NCBI RefSeq assembly: GCF_008124625.1
Contig: NZ_VNHM01000005.1
Location: 62,001-126,000 of the forward strand
Source: Desulfallas thermosapovorans DSM 6562
GTDB lineage: Bacteria; Bacillota; Desulfotomaculia; Desulfotomaculales; Desulfallaceae
Direction: 5' to 3'
DNA length: 64,000 bases
Both the position numbers and the translations under genes were made by a program. Positions 9,111-18,349 of the stretch are shown here, one piece after another. Within the stretch, counting starts at the first letter, position 1, and each line of letters starts with the position of its first letter. A model generated the notes under the pieces. That model worked only from the letters and a program-made list of their open reading frames with translations. It was not told the DNA's origin and ran no database searches.

Positions 9111-10691
9111 ATGGGTTATAGTAACGGGATCAATGCCAGTGCAGCGACACTCACCAAAAACAGAACACCGGGTAATGTTTGTTCCTCCAGTGGCTTGTGC
9201 GCAACCTGCCTAGACGGCTGCCCCGGCCTTTGCGAAGTAGGCAAATCAGCATACCGGGGACGTGAACTCATTTATCCGCAGCCATTTGGCTGTACAACCA
9301 GCGCTTCCCAAAAGGATTACCCGGTTGATTTATCCCACTTGAACATTATGGGCACAGCTGTTGGTGCATATGGCATCGAAGCAGATAGCGATAAAGCTAC
9401 CTTTCCGGCAGTCAATCTGGAAACGGAAATCGGCTCTACAAATACTATTAAACTTAAACTGCCCATTGTAATACCCGGCCTTGGTTCCACTCAGGTGGCC
9501 AAAGACAACTGGGAAGGCTTGGCCATTGGCGCAGCCATATCAGGTATTGTCCTGACCATTGGTGAAAATGTCTGTGGTATGGACCCCGATGGGGAAATAA
9601 AAAATGGCCGCGTGGTTAAATCCCCTGACATGGAACGCCGGGTAAAGCTGTTTAGAGAATGGTATAACGGATACGGTGCCATTGTGGTGCAGTTTAACGT
9701 TGAAGATACACGCCTTGGGGTAGCCGAGTATGTGATAAACGACCTGGGCGTAGAAGCTGTGGAAATCAAGTGGGGCCAGGGTGCCAAAGATATTGGCGGT
9801 GAAGTTAAGCTTCCCTCTCTGGAAAGAGCCCGGCAACTCAAATCCCGCGGCTATATTGTATATCCGGATCCGGAAAACCCTGATGTACAACAAGGCTATG
9901 CACAGGGGACAGTAAAAGAATTTGAACGTCATTCTAGAATTGGCATGGTTGATGAGGAATCATTTATGACCCGGGTATCTGAATTGCGCGGCCTGGGGGC
10001 CAAACACGTTATGCTGAAAACCGGTGCTTATCGCCCGGCGGACCTGGCCCGGGCCGTTAAATTCGCTTCGCTGGCTAAAATAGATCTTTTGACCGTTGAT
10101 GGTGCCGGTGGCGGTACAGGTATGAGCCCGTGGAGGATGATGAACGAGTGGGGTGTGCCCACTGTCTACCTGGAGTCACTACTTTATCAATACATGGAAC
10201 GTATCAAAGCCAAAGGCATGTATGTGCCCAAGGTAGCTGTGGCCGGCGGCTTTTCTCTGGAAGATCATATGTATAAAGGCCTGGCCTTGGCTGCGCCATA
10301 TGTTAAAGCCATCGGCATGGCACGCGCCCCGCTGGCCGCTGCTATGGTTGGCAAAACCATTGGCAGTTACATTAAAGAAGGCAAGGTACCCGCTGATATA
10401 ACCAAGCGTTACGGCAATACCGTTGAGCAAATATTTACCGCCAGTACAACCTTGAAACAGCAATATGGCGAAGATGTAGCAAGGATTCCCACCAGCGCTA
10501 TGGGCGTTTACAATTACTTCGATCGTCTGGCCGTGGGCTTGCAGCAGCTAATGTGCGGTGCCCGCAAGTTCAGCATTGATTATATCACCAGAGATGACTT
10601 GGCCAGCATTACCCGAGAAGCGGCGCAGGTTACCGGCATACCCTATATCATGGATTTAGATGCCGAAGAAGTTGAAAAAATACTGGGCTAA
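9111..10691 (+). CDS. FMN-binding glutamate-synthase-like protein with Cys-rich N-terminus
   Basis: 526-aa stand-alone protein of the glutamate synthase FMN-domain family (PF01645, TIM barrel). The barrel core is recognisable by EIKWGQGAKDIGGE, VDGAGGGTGMSPWRMMNEWG and VAVAGGFS. The first 45 residues carry an unusual cysteine set, C24-x5-C30-x2-C33-x3-C37-x3-C41, which could hold an iron-sulfur cluster. No glutaminase or GXGXG domain is attached, so ammonia-dependent glutamate synthesis or a different oxidoreductase reaction are both possible. AGGAGGT lies 10-15 bases before the ATG. It sits between two IclR genes and behind an array of palindromes. The true reaction is not known. Confidence 0.82.
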   Translation: MGYSNGINASAATLTKNRTPGNVCSSSGLCATCLDGCPGLCEVGKSAYRGRELIYPQPFGCTTSASQKDYPVDLSHLNIMGTAVGAYGIEADSDKATFPAVNLETEIGSTNTIKLKLPIVIPGLGSTQVAKDNWEGLAIGAAISGIVLTIGENVCGMDPDGEIKNGRVVKSPDMERRVKLFREWYNGYGAIVVQFNVEDTRLGVAEYVINDLGVEAVEIKWGQGAKDIGGEVKLPSLERARQLKSRGYIVYPDPENPDVQQGYAQGTVKEFERHSRIGMVDEESFMTRVSELRGLGAKHVMLKTGAYRPADLARAVKFASLAKIDLLTVDGAGGGTGMSPWRMMNEWGVPTVYLESLLYQYMERIKAKGMYVPKVAVAGGFSLEDHMYKGLALAAPYVKAIGMARAPLAAAMVGKTIGSYIKEGKVPADITKRYGNTVEQIFTASTTLKQQYGEDVARIPTSAMGVYNYFDRLAVGLQQLMCGARKFSIDYITRDDLASITREAAQVTGIPYIMDLDAEEVEKILG

Positions 10692-10733
10692 TTCATAGAT
10701 GTAAACAAGGGGAGTTTAAGGAGAGGTTGTCCC

Positions 10734-11519
10734 ATGTCAACGGGCAATGAACGAAAAACAAAAACGGTACAGTCGGTGGATCGTTCCCTGGCCATTTTAG
10801 AAGCTTTGGCCAGGCACAGGGAACCAATAGCACTAACCGTGCTCAGCGTTAAATTAGGACTGAACATCAGTACGGTACACCGTCTGCTCAATACACTAAT
10901 TGTTGCCGGGTTTGTGGAGCAAGAGCCCAATCAGGGTCGTTACCGTCTGGGCCTCAAAACATTTGAAATAGGTAATGCTGCTCTGTATAATCTGGACATT
11001 CGCTCTATTGCCAAACCCTATCTTAAAGAACTGGTGGATAGGTGCAATGAAACGGCCAATCTTTCTGTACTCAACCGTGGTGAGGTAGTTTATATAGATC
11101 AAGTAGAATCACCCAATATAGTAAAAATGTTTGCAAAGCCCGGGACCAGAGGGCCGGCTTACTGCACGGCCAGCGGCAAGGTGCTGCTGGCCTCCCTTCC
11201 CCCGGGCGAACTGAACCAAATTGTCAAGAAAAACAAGTTTTATAAATATACCGATCGTACCATTACTGATTCCGAACTGTTTAAAAAAGAATTAGCTAAA
11301 GTTAAACAACAGAATTATGCTATTGATTTTGGTGAACTGGAAGAAGGAGTACAGTGCGTGGCAGCGCCCGTTCGTAATCATGAGGGTAAAACCATTGCTG
11401 CCATTAGCGTATCCGGGCCAGCTACCCGCATTAGCCAGAGTTTTCCCCGGGCTGAACTGATAAAACTTATTATCGAAGCCGCCAACCGTATATCTCTCCA
11501 GTTAGGTTTTTATCGTTAA
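10734..11519 (+). CDS. IclR-family transcriptional regulator 2
   Basis: 261-aa winged-helix regulator, paralogous to the one at 7700-8500 along its whole length (TVQSVDRSLAILEALARH; GEVVYIDQVESPNIVKMF; ASGKVLLASLPPGE). HTH at about residues 12-75 and IclR ligand-binding domain at about 85-255. AAGGAGAGG precedes the ATG; only 42 bp separate it from the glutamate-synthase-like gene, so they are probably co-transcribed. Two paralogous regulators on both sides of one enzyme gene suggest a duplicated control module sensing the enzyme's substrate or product (inference). Confidence 0.92.
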   Translation: MSTGNERKTKTVQSVDRSLAILEALARHREPIALTVLSVKLGLNISTVHRLLNTLIVAGFVEQEPNQGRYRLGLKTFEIGNAALYNLDIRSIAKPYLKELVDRCNETANLSVLNRGEVVYIDQVESPNIVKMFAKPGTRGPAYCTASGKVLLASLPPGELNQIVKKNKFYKYTDRTITDSELFKKELAKVKQQNYAIDFGELEEGVQCVAAPVRNHEGKTIAAISVSGPATRISQSFPRAELIKLIIEAANRISLQLGFYR

Positions 11520-11581
11520 TATTATCTCCACTTTCGTATTTTAGGTTGGATTGGCACCTTGTGATTAGGGAGGTGCGCGCT

Positions 11582-14173
11582 ATGGGTATCAACAATAAGG
11601 TAAGCACGGGCTTGAAGGGTTTTGATCAGGCCATTGACATGCTGCGACTGGGTGATAATGTGGTATGGCAGGTGGATGAAGTCTCCGATTACCGGAAAAT
11701 CGTTGAACCCTATGCAGTACAGGCCAGGCTGGACCAAAGAAAACTGGTTTACGTTCGTTTTGGCAGGCACGCTCCGCTGTTGAAAGAAAGTCCGGAGATT
11801 AAAGTATATCACCTGGATGCACAAAAGGGATTTGAAGGTTTTGCCACGGCGGTGCACAGCCTGGTGGAACAAGAAGGACAAGAAACCTTTTATGTATTTG
11901 ACTGCCTCAGTGATTTACTGGAATACTGGTACTCAGATTTAATGATCAGCAACTTTTTCAAGGTGTCCTGTCCCCTTTTGCATGAATTTGATACCCTAGC
12001 TTACTTTGCCATTAAACGCAATGTACACACCTACAGCACCATAGCTTGTATCCGTGAAACGACACAGTTGTTGCTGGATTTATACCATGTGAAGAACAAA
12101 TTTTATGTTCATCCCCTTAAAGTCTGGAAGCGTTATTCGCCCACCATGTTTTTCCCGCATTTAATTCAGGACCAGGAAGCCGTCTGTATCACAGCCAGTT
12201 CTGAAGCCGCCGAGTTGTTCTCCAGTATTAACCGCGTTGGGGAAAGATTGGATTACTGGGATGTTGTTTTTAACAAGGCAAGATTTGCGCTGACTCTCGG
12301 GTTGGAAGAACAGGAAAAGGCCAAAAGGTTATTAATGAAACTGCTCATCGGCAGCGAGTCCAGAATGTTCGATCTGTGCGACCGGTATTTTACCTTGAGG
12401 GATATTTTAAACATAGCAACCAGAGTAGTGGGATCGGGCTTTATCGGAGGTAAAAGCGTGGGTATGCTGCTGGCGCGAAAAATTTTGGAGCAGGAAGGCC
12501 ATAACCGTTTTACCCCTTTTTTGGAGCCTCATGACTCTTACTATATAGGGTCGGATGTTTACTATACCTATCTGGTGCAAAACGGTTGCTGGAAGCTACG
12601 CACCAAGCAAAAGACCAAAGAAGGTTTTTTTAAATACGCGCCTGAATTGAAACAAAAAATTTTAAATGGTAAGTTCTCGGAGCCCATACGGGAAGAATTT
12701 ATGCGCATGCTTGAATACTTCGGGCAATCACCTGTTATTGTACGTTCCAGTTCCCTTTTGGAAGATAATTACGGTAACACCTTTGCGGGGAAATATGAAA
12801 GCGTGTTTTGCGTAAACCAGGGTACGCCCGAAGAACGCTTCGCCGCCTTTGAACAGGCGATCCGCACCGTTTATGCCAGCACTATGAACGAGGATGCGCT
12901 GGCCTACCGAATGAACCGGGGGCTTTTTGATAAGGATGAACAAATGGCCATCCTGGTGCAACGGGTGTCCGGGGATTATCATAAGGAAAGGTTTTTCCCT
13001 CACTTGGCGGGGGTGGGTAACTCATCCAACCTTTATGTCTGGGATAAAAGCATAGATATGAACGCAGGAATGCTGCGCCTGGTCTTCGGGCTTGGTACCA
13101 GGGCGGTGGAAAGAACCACCGGCGATTATGCCAAAATTGTTTGCTTGGATAACCCTCTACGCACGCCCCCGGTAAGCTGTGAGGATAGAAAAAAATATTC
13201 CCAGCGCTATGTTGATGTGCTTTCTTTGAAAAAAAACACATTAACCAGCCAAAGCTGGGATGAGATTGTCAACGATGATCTCAAAGCAGACAAAAACCTG
13301 TTTGCTTCTTGGGATTACCCGACAGCCAACCGGCTGCGCGAACTTGGTTATACCGGCAACCACCTGGCGTATATTCTTGATTTTTATAAACTGCTTAAAG
13401 ATACTGAATTCCCGGACCTAATGCGAGATATGCTGGCACTGTTGTCCCGGGTTTATGATTACCCTGTGGACATTGAGTTCACAGTCAATTTTACTGCCGA
13501 TAACCGCTTTAAGATCAATCTTCTGCAATGCCGCCCGTTGCGAACCAGGGGTCTGGGTACTGCGGTGCAGATGCCCGAACTGGTGGACGAACGAGACTGT
13601 TTCTTCTCAACGCGGGGTAATTTTATGGGCGGAAACGTGCGTTTACCTGTTGATTATGTTGTTTATGTAAATGCGCAGGCTTATGCGGAACGTAATGAGC
13701 AGAGTAAATGGGCGGTGGCCAGGCAGGTTGGCCTGCTAAATACGGCACTGAAAGGGAAAAGCGTCATGCTGGTGGGTCCGGGCAGGTGGGGGACCAGCAC
13801 ACCGTCGCTGGGCGTACCAGTGCATTTTTCAGAGCTGTGCAACATGTCGGTTATATGCGAGATAGCCTTCTGCGACGCGGGATTTACACCTGAGCTGTCC
13901 TACGGCACCCACTTTTTTCAGAACCTGGTGGAAGCGGGCATTTTTTATATAGCCATTTTTGACGGGCAGGAAGATGTTGTGTTTAACCCGGAATGCATTT
14001 TAAAAAAAGAAAATATGCTGGCAGCCATTTTACCTCAATGCAAACAGTCAGCCAACGTAATCCATGTTGCCCAAACAGATGGCCTGGTATTATTTTCCGA
14101 TATTGTAACCCAGAAAGTTATATGCAAATCAAATGGTTCAAAAAGAAGCATTACTGCCACCGGGGTGAATTGA
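11582..14173 (+). CDS. PEP/pyruvate-binding (PPDK_N) domain protein with KaiC-like N-terminus
   Basis: 863-aa protein of unknown role. Residues 1-210 resemble a RecA/KaiC-fold domain (TGLKGFDQAIDMLRLGDNVV) but show no Walker A GKT/S motif. From about residue 290 there is a PPDK_N/ATP-grasp domain: GGKSVGMLLARKIL, SPVIVRSSSLLEDNYGNTFAGKYES, VFGLGTRAVERTTGDYAK. The swivelling phospho-His domain and the PEP TIM barrel of true PEP synthase or PPDK are missing, so it cannot be a complete PPDK. The ATG at 11582 (GGGAGGTG 8 bases upstream) is preferred to an upstream ATG at 11546. Similar fused proteins are widespread in Clostridia without known function. Confidence 0.85.
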   Translation: MGINNKVSTGLKGFDQAIDMLRLGDNVVWQVDEVSDYRKIVEPYAVQARLDQRKLVYVRFGRHAPLLKESPEIKVYHLDAQKGFEGFATAVHSLVEQEGQETFYVFDCLSDLLEYWYSDLMISNFFKVSCPLLHEFDTLAYFAIKRNVHTYSTIACIRETTQLLLDLYHVKNKFYVHPLKVWKRYSPTMFFPHLIQDQEAVCITASSEAAELFSSINRVGERLDYWDVVFNKARFALTLGLEEQEKAKRLLMKLLIGSESRMFDLCDRYFTLRDILNIATRVVGSGFIGGKSVGMLLARKILEQEGHNRFTPFLEPHDSYYIGSDVYYTYLVQNGCWKLRTKQKTKEGFFKYAPELKQKILNGKFSEPIREEFMRMLEYFGQSPVIVRSSSLLEDNYGNTFAGKYESVFCVNQGTPEERFAAFEQAIRTVYASTMNEDALAYRMNRGLFDKDEQMAILVQRVSGDYHKERFFPHLAGVGNSSNLYVWDKSIDMNAGMLRLVFGLGTRAVERTTGDYAKIVCLDNPLRTPPVSCEDRKKYSQRYVDVLSLKKNTLTSQSWDEIVNDDLKADKNLFASWDYPTANRLRELGYTGNHLAYILDFYKLLKDTEFPDLMRDMLALLSRVYDYPVDIEFTVNFTADNRFKINLLQCRPLRTRGLGTAVQMPELVDERDCFFSTRGNFMGGNVRLPVDYVVYVNAQAYAERNEQSKWAVARQVGLLNTALKGKSVMLVGPGRWGTSTPSLGVPVHFSELCNMSVICEIAFCDAGFTPELSYGTHFFQNLVEAGIFYIAIFDGQEDVVFNPECILKKENMLAAILPQCKQSANVIHVAQTDGLVLFSDIVTQKVICKSNGSKRSITATGVN

Positions 14174-14189
14174 ACAATAAAAACCGGGC

Positions 14190-14245
14190 TCAATCCACCC
14201 ATCAAGAAAAAGCACTCTCGCTTTTACAACGGGAGTGCTTTCGAA
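14190..14245. terminator. Bidirectional terminator between convergent genes
   Basis: A stem AAAGCACTC.CG / CG.GAGTGCTTT at about 14206-14240 lies between the two convergent stop codons. On the minus strand it is followed by TTTTTCTT. Confidence 0.75.
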
Positions 14246-14297
14246 CGTTGTATAAAAACCGTTATGCAGCCGCAGGGGTTTGAAAAATTAGTGCCGG

Positions 14298-16379
14298 CTA
14301 ATGCAAAAGGCTTTCCAGATCCGCCGTATCCGTTACCGGTTTACGGCAGGCCCGGTCCCGGCAAACATAAGCAGTAGCCTGCCCGTCAATGGCTTTTTGC
14401 TCCCTGGTGAATGGTGCCAGTTCTCCAATCAGGCCATCCTCCTGACCTTTACCATCCCCCTCGGGCCGGTAGATGAGCACAGCGCCCGGCAAATATTGCC
14501 GCTGGGCCAGACGTAACATTTCCGTCACCTGCGGGTCTTCCCTGCGCCCTGTAATGACAATTTCGCTGGTAGGCCCGGCAGCAAATAAAAGGGCGGTCAT
14601 AAAATGCGCGTATCCCCTGGGATACTCGCTGGCTGCTCCGGCAAAAACATCTATCTGGCGCCGGGCCAGTTCATCCAGTTCCGCGTCACCGGTTATAGCG
14701 GCCAATTGCAGCAGGTTCAAAGCCATTACGGAATTGCCCGACGGCATGGCCCCGTCATATATCTCCTTGGGCCGGGCAATCAGCTGCTCGGAATCGGCAC
14801 CATAGAAAAAGAATCCCCCTTGCTGCTCATCCCAGAACAATTCTCGCACCTGGTGAGTTAGTTCAATAGCCCGGGTCAGGTATGTGGCCTGAAAAGTTGC
14901 CCGGTATAGTTCTATTAGACCCCAAATCAAAAAGGCGTAATCGTCCAGGTACCCGTTAAAGCTGGATTCACCGTCCCGGTAGCGAGCCAGCAACCGGCCA
15001 TCCTGCCTTTGCAGTTTTTGCTGAATAAACTGTAACGCATTTTCTGCGGCCTTCCGGTAACGCCCGTCCCCCAGCACGGCGGCTCCCCGGGCCAGTGCGG
15101 TGATCATCAATCCGTTCCAGGCCGTCAGTATTTTATCATCTTTAAAAGGATGTATCCTTTGATCCCGGTAGTCGTAAAGTTTTTGCCTGCATTCCTCCAG
15201 CAATTGCAGTAACGCTTGGGTTTCCATGCCCATTGCCCGGGCTTGCTCTTCCGGCAAAGCCTTTATTAAATTGGGTATGCTCTGTCCTTCGAAGTTACCA
15301 TTTTCGGTAATGTCATAAACCTTGCAAAAAAAATCTCCATTTTCACTGCCTAGAACCTGACGCACTTCAGCAGGTCTCCAAACATAAAATTTTCCCTCCA
15401 CCCCTTCGGAGTCGGCATCCTCGGCAGAGTAGAATCCTCCTTCGGGGTGGGTCATATCTCTGAGCACGTAGGTAAATATTTGACGTGCCGCTTCGGCATA
15501 AAATTCGTTTTGGGTGGCCTGGTAAGCTTCCAGAAATGCCAGGGCCAGCAGCGCATTATCGTATAACATTTTCTCGAAGTGGGGCACCAGCCACTTTTCG
15601 TCGGTGGAGTAGCGGGCATAGCCAAAACCGATATGATCGTTAATGCCACCCCGGTAAATGGAATGCAATGTTTTTTCTGCCATGTGAAGAGCGGTTTCTT
15701 CCCCGGTCTGTTTCCAGTAGCGCATTAAAAAAAGCAGGTTATGGGGTGTGGGAAACTTGGGGGCGGCGCCAAAACCGCCATATCGCTTGTCAAAGGATTG
15801 CCGGAACTGGTTGTAAGCCCGGGCGGTTATGTCAGCCGCCGATTCACCCGCCAGGCGGTGACCTGGTGTGAACTGTACCTGTTCCGTAATCATGTGGCTG
15901 GTTTGGACAAGCTTCTCTCTGTCACTGGCCCACTTATCAGCCACCTGCTTCAATATATCCAGCAGTCCGGCCCGGCCCCAGCGGGAGTGTTTAGGAAAAT
16001 AAGTACCGGCGAAAAAAGGTTTTTTATCGGGAGTCATAATCACCGTCAGCGGCCAGCCTCCCTGGCCGGTCAAGGCCTGGCATACAGTCATGTATATCTG
16101 GTCGATATCAGGGCGTTCCTCCCTATCTACTTTTATGGATACAAAATGGCGGTTTAATTCATCCGCTACCTCTCGATCCTCAAAGGATTCTCTTTCCATT
16201 ACGTGACACCAGTGACAGGTAGAATAGCCAATAGAGAGAAATACGGGTTTATCTTCCTCTCTGGCCTTATTGAATGCTTCATCACCCCAGGGGAACCAAT
16301 CGACTGGATTATAAGCGTGCTGCAATAAATATGGTGATTTCTCATGGATTAACCGGTTGGGTTCTCCTTTTTTAGTCAC
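14298..16379 (-). CDS. Thioredoxin-domain protein, YyaL/SPATA20 family (DUF255)
   Basis: 693-aa member of COG1331. N-terminal DUF255 thioredoxin fold (about 1-165) with NPVDWFPW and the CHWC redox motif at residues 55-58, then a six-hairpin glycosidase-like (epimerase) domain. Length is normal for the family. Function in bacteria is not established; it is probably cytosolic as no signal peptide is visible. It ends against the convergent PPDK_N gene with a shared terminator. The start ATG has AAGGAGA about 9 bases upstream. Confidence 0.92.
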   Translation of the reverse strand: MTKKGEPNRLIHEKSPYLLQHAYNPVDWFPWGDEAFNKAREEDKPVFLSIGYSTCHWCHVMERESFEDREVADELNRHFVSIKVDREERPDIDQIYMTVCQALTGQGGWPLTVIMTPDKKPFFAGTYFPKHSRWGRAGLLDILKQVADKWASDREKLVQTSHMITEQVQFTPGHRLAGESAADITARAYNQFRQSFDKRYGGFGAAPKFPTPHNLLFLMRYWKQTGEETALHMAEKTLHSIYRGGINDHIGFGYARYSTDEKWLVPHFEKMLYDNALLALAFLEAYQATQNEFYAEAARQIFTYVLRDMTHPEGGFYSAEDADSEGVEGKFYVWRPAEVRQVLGSENGDFFCKVYDITENGNFEGQSIPNLIKALPEEQARAMGMETQALLQLLEECRQKLYDYRDQRIHPFKDDKILTAWNGLMITALARGAAVLGDGRYRKAAENALQFIQQKLQRQDGRLLARYRDGESSFNGYLDDYAFLIWGLIELYRATFQATYLTRAIELTHQVRELFWDEQQGGFFFYGADSEQLIARPKEIYDGAMPSGNSVMALNLLQLAAITGDAELDELARRQIDVFAGAASEYPRGYAHFMTALLFAAGPTSEIVITGRREDPQVTEMLRLAQRQYLPGAVLIYRPEGDGKGQEDGLIGELAPFTREQKAIDGQATAYVCRDRACRKPVTDTADLESLLH

Positions 16380-16729
16380 AGGGTGTATCTCCTTGTTTTT
16401 TATTCTTTAATCAAAATCATATTCTATTTTCCCCATACAGACCTGTAGTATTCTGTTGCGGGGAATAACCGTCATACCCGTTAATGTCTTCCCATATATT
16501 TAGTTACATATTTTTTAATACATAGATTGGCCGGCAGACATAAGTCCCAGCTCAGGCGGTGAAGATAGCATGAACAAGTAACTGTAACAGCACTAAAAAC
16601 CAGTGAATTTTGGCCTTTTTCTAACTTTAAAAGGTATAGCGGAAGTTTTGTTTAATTTAATTAATCTGTTAAAATATAATAATAATTAGATAGTAAATAT
16701 GCAATATAAAGGAGAGTGAATCAATCACC
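16380..16729. other. Intergenic region, no gene seen
   Basis: 350 bp of AT-rich DNA between divergent genes. No ORF with family resemblance, no riboswitch pattern. Probably the promoters of both neighbours. Confidence 0.6.
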
Positions 16730-18070
16730 ATGGATGACGGCACGTCATTCAGTATTTTGATTGCGTTAAAAATTTTACTGGCTCTTTTTCTGGTGTTTTT
16801 AAACGCAGTTTTTGTCGCGGCGGAATTTGCCTTTGTTAAAGTAAGACCTACCCGCCTGGCCCAATTGGTTGCCGAGGGTAACGGCAGGGCCAAAATTGCC
16901 CAGGTCTGTGTAAATAACATTGACTCCTATCTTTCCGTATCCCAACTGGGCATTACCATATCCAGTCTGGGTCTGGGCTGGCTGGGCGAGCCGGTGGTAG
17001 CTAAACTGTTGGAACCTTTGCTTGTAGTATTCGGCATAACCTCCTCCGCTGCCCTGCATTCCATTTCATTCATCATCGCCTTTACCCTGGTAACATTTTT
17101 ACATGTAGTATTTGGCGAATTGGTACCGAAATCCCTGGCCATACAACGGGCCGAGGCGGTAACTCTTTGGCTGGCTATACCTATGCGCCTTTCCTACTAT
17201 CTTTTTTACCCCGGCATCGTGCTTTTTAACGGTACAGCCAACGGAATACTACGAAAGATAGGTGTACAGCCGGCCAGCGAGCATGAGAAAAGCCACAACG
17301 AGGAAGAATTGCAAATGTTGGTTTCCGAAAGTTATCGTGGCGGCCACTTGGATACAGATGAGTGGCGCCTGCTGCAAAATGTTTTTGAATTTGAAAAGAA
17401 AGTGGTAAAGGATATCATGGTTCCCAGGCCTGAGGTTGTATTTTTGGACTACAGGAAAAGCTTGGCGGAAAACAAGCATAAAGCCCTACACTCAGGCCAC
17501 ACCCGCTTCCCCCTTTGTGATGGAAATACGGATAATGTGGTGGGCCTGGTTCACATTAAAGAGCTTTTTCAACTAAATGATGATTCCAGCCTTGACGATA
17601 TAAAACGTAACATTATGATTATTCCCGAAGGCCTGCATTTAGATAAATTACTGCGTGACTTTCAACAAAGCCACCAGCACATGGCCCTGGTGGTGGACGA
17701 ATACGGCTGTACTGCCGGTATTGTAACCATGGAAAACGTGCTGGAGGAATTGGTGGGTGAAATACAGGACGAATTCGACCATGAACAGCCGGAAGTAGCT
17801 CCGGAAAAGGACGGTGCTTTTCTGGTGGATGGTCGCTTGCCGCTGGAGGAAGCAGCGGAAATGTTTTGCCTGCCCCTGGATGATGAAAATGAGTATGACA
17901 CCCTGGGTGGATACGTTTTCGGCAAACTGGGCAAACGACCCCGGGTGGGAGACAAAGTGGAACTACCCGGACACCGGCTTGAGGTGGCCGAAATTACAGG
18001 CCTGAGAATTCGCCGTATCCGCCTTAATATATTAAATAAAGAATTATGCGAAAGCAGACCGGTGGCTTAA
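16730..18070 (+). CDS. CNNM/CorC (HlyC) family membrane protein with CBS pair
   Basis: 446 aa. Domain order: DUF21/CNNM transmembrane domain (about 1-195, several hydrophobic helices, with VAAEFAFVKVRPTRL early), tandem CBS domains (about 210-335, DIMVPRPEVVFLDY and HMALVVDEYGCTAGIVTMEN), and a C-terminal CorC/HlyC domain (about 350-430, DTLGGYVFGKLGKRPRVGD). Family members are linked to Mg or Co efflux/homeostasis. The start is ATG after AAGGAGAG, spacing about 12. A strong terminator follows, so it is probably monocistronic. Confidence 0.93.
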   Translation: MDDGTSFSILIALKILLALFLVFLNAVFVAAEFAFVKVRPTRLAQLVAEGNGRAKIAQVCVNNIDSYLSVSQLGITISSLGLGWLGEPVVAKLLEPLLVVFGITSSAALHSISFIIAFTLVTFLHVVFGELVPKSLAIQRAEAVTLWLAIPMRLSYYLFYPGIVLFNGTANGILRKIGVQPASEHEKSHNEEELQMLVSESYRGGHLDTDEWRLLQNVFEFEKKVVKDIMVPRPEVVFLDYRKSLAENKHKALHSGHTRFPLCDGNTDNVVGLVHIKELFQLNDDSSLDDIKRNIMIIPEGLHLDKLLRDFQQSHQHMALVVDEYGCTAGIVTMENVLEELVGEIQDEFDHEQPEVAPEKDGAFLVDGRLPLEEAAEMFCLPLDDENEYDTLGGYVFGKLGKRPRVGDKVELPGHRLEVAEITGLRIRRIRLNILNKELCESRPVA

Positions 18071-18079
18071 CAATGACAT

Positions 18080-18114
18080 GCCCCCTCGGTTGGTCAATCC
18101 GAGGGGCTTTTTAT
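18080..18114 (+). terminator. Rho-independent terminator after the CNNM gene
   Basis: GCCCCCTCGG / CCGAGGGGC hairpin followed by TTTTTATT. Confidence 0.9.
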
Positions 18115-18195
18115 TCAATCACTAACATTTCCCACTACGCGATTTTTTATCTTTACTACCACTCTGATAACCTTTTGCATATGATGTAATGGGCC

Positions 18196-18238
18196 GGGTA
18201 GATGCAACAGGGCATCTACCCTTTATGGCAACGTCGCC
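18196..18238 (+). promoter_or_regulatory. ANTAR-type two-hairpin antiterminator of asnB
   Basis: Hairpin 1 is GGGTAGATGC-AACAGG-GCATCTACCC (18196-18221; ten pairs, six-base loop, A at position 1 but A not G at position 4). Hairpin 2 is GGC-AACGTC-GCC (18227-18238; A1 and G4). The 3' arm of hairpin 2 is part of the terminator that follows. Confidence 0.7.
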
Positions 18239-18272
18239 TGCCTTTTATGGAGGGCGGCGTTTTTGTTTTTTT
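18235..18272 (+). terminator. Leader terminator of asnB, antitermination controlled
   Basis: CGCC-T-GCC pairs with GGC-GGCG (one bulge), followed by TTTTTGTTTTTTT. It shares GCC (18236-18238) with ANTAR-type hairpin 2 and lies about 80 bp before the asnB start. Confidence 0.85.
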
Positions 18273-18349
18273 CCGGGCCATGCTGTGTCCTGTATTTGAT
18301 TTATTTACGCGTTATGGATGATTATAACACCATGGGAGGGATAGTTTTA

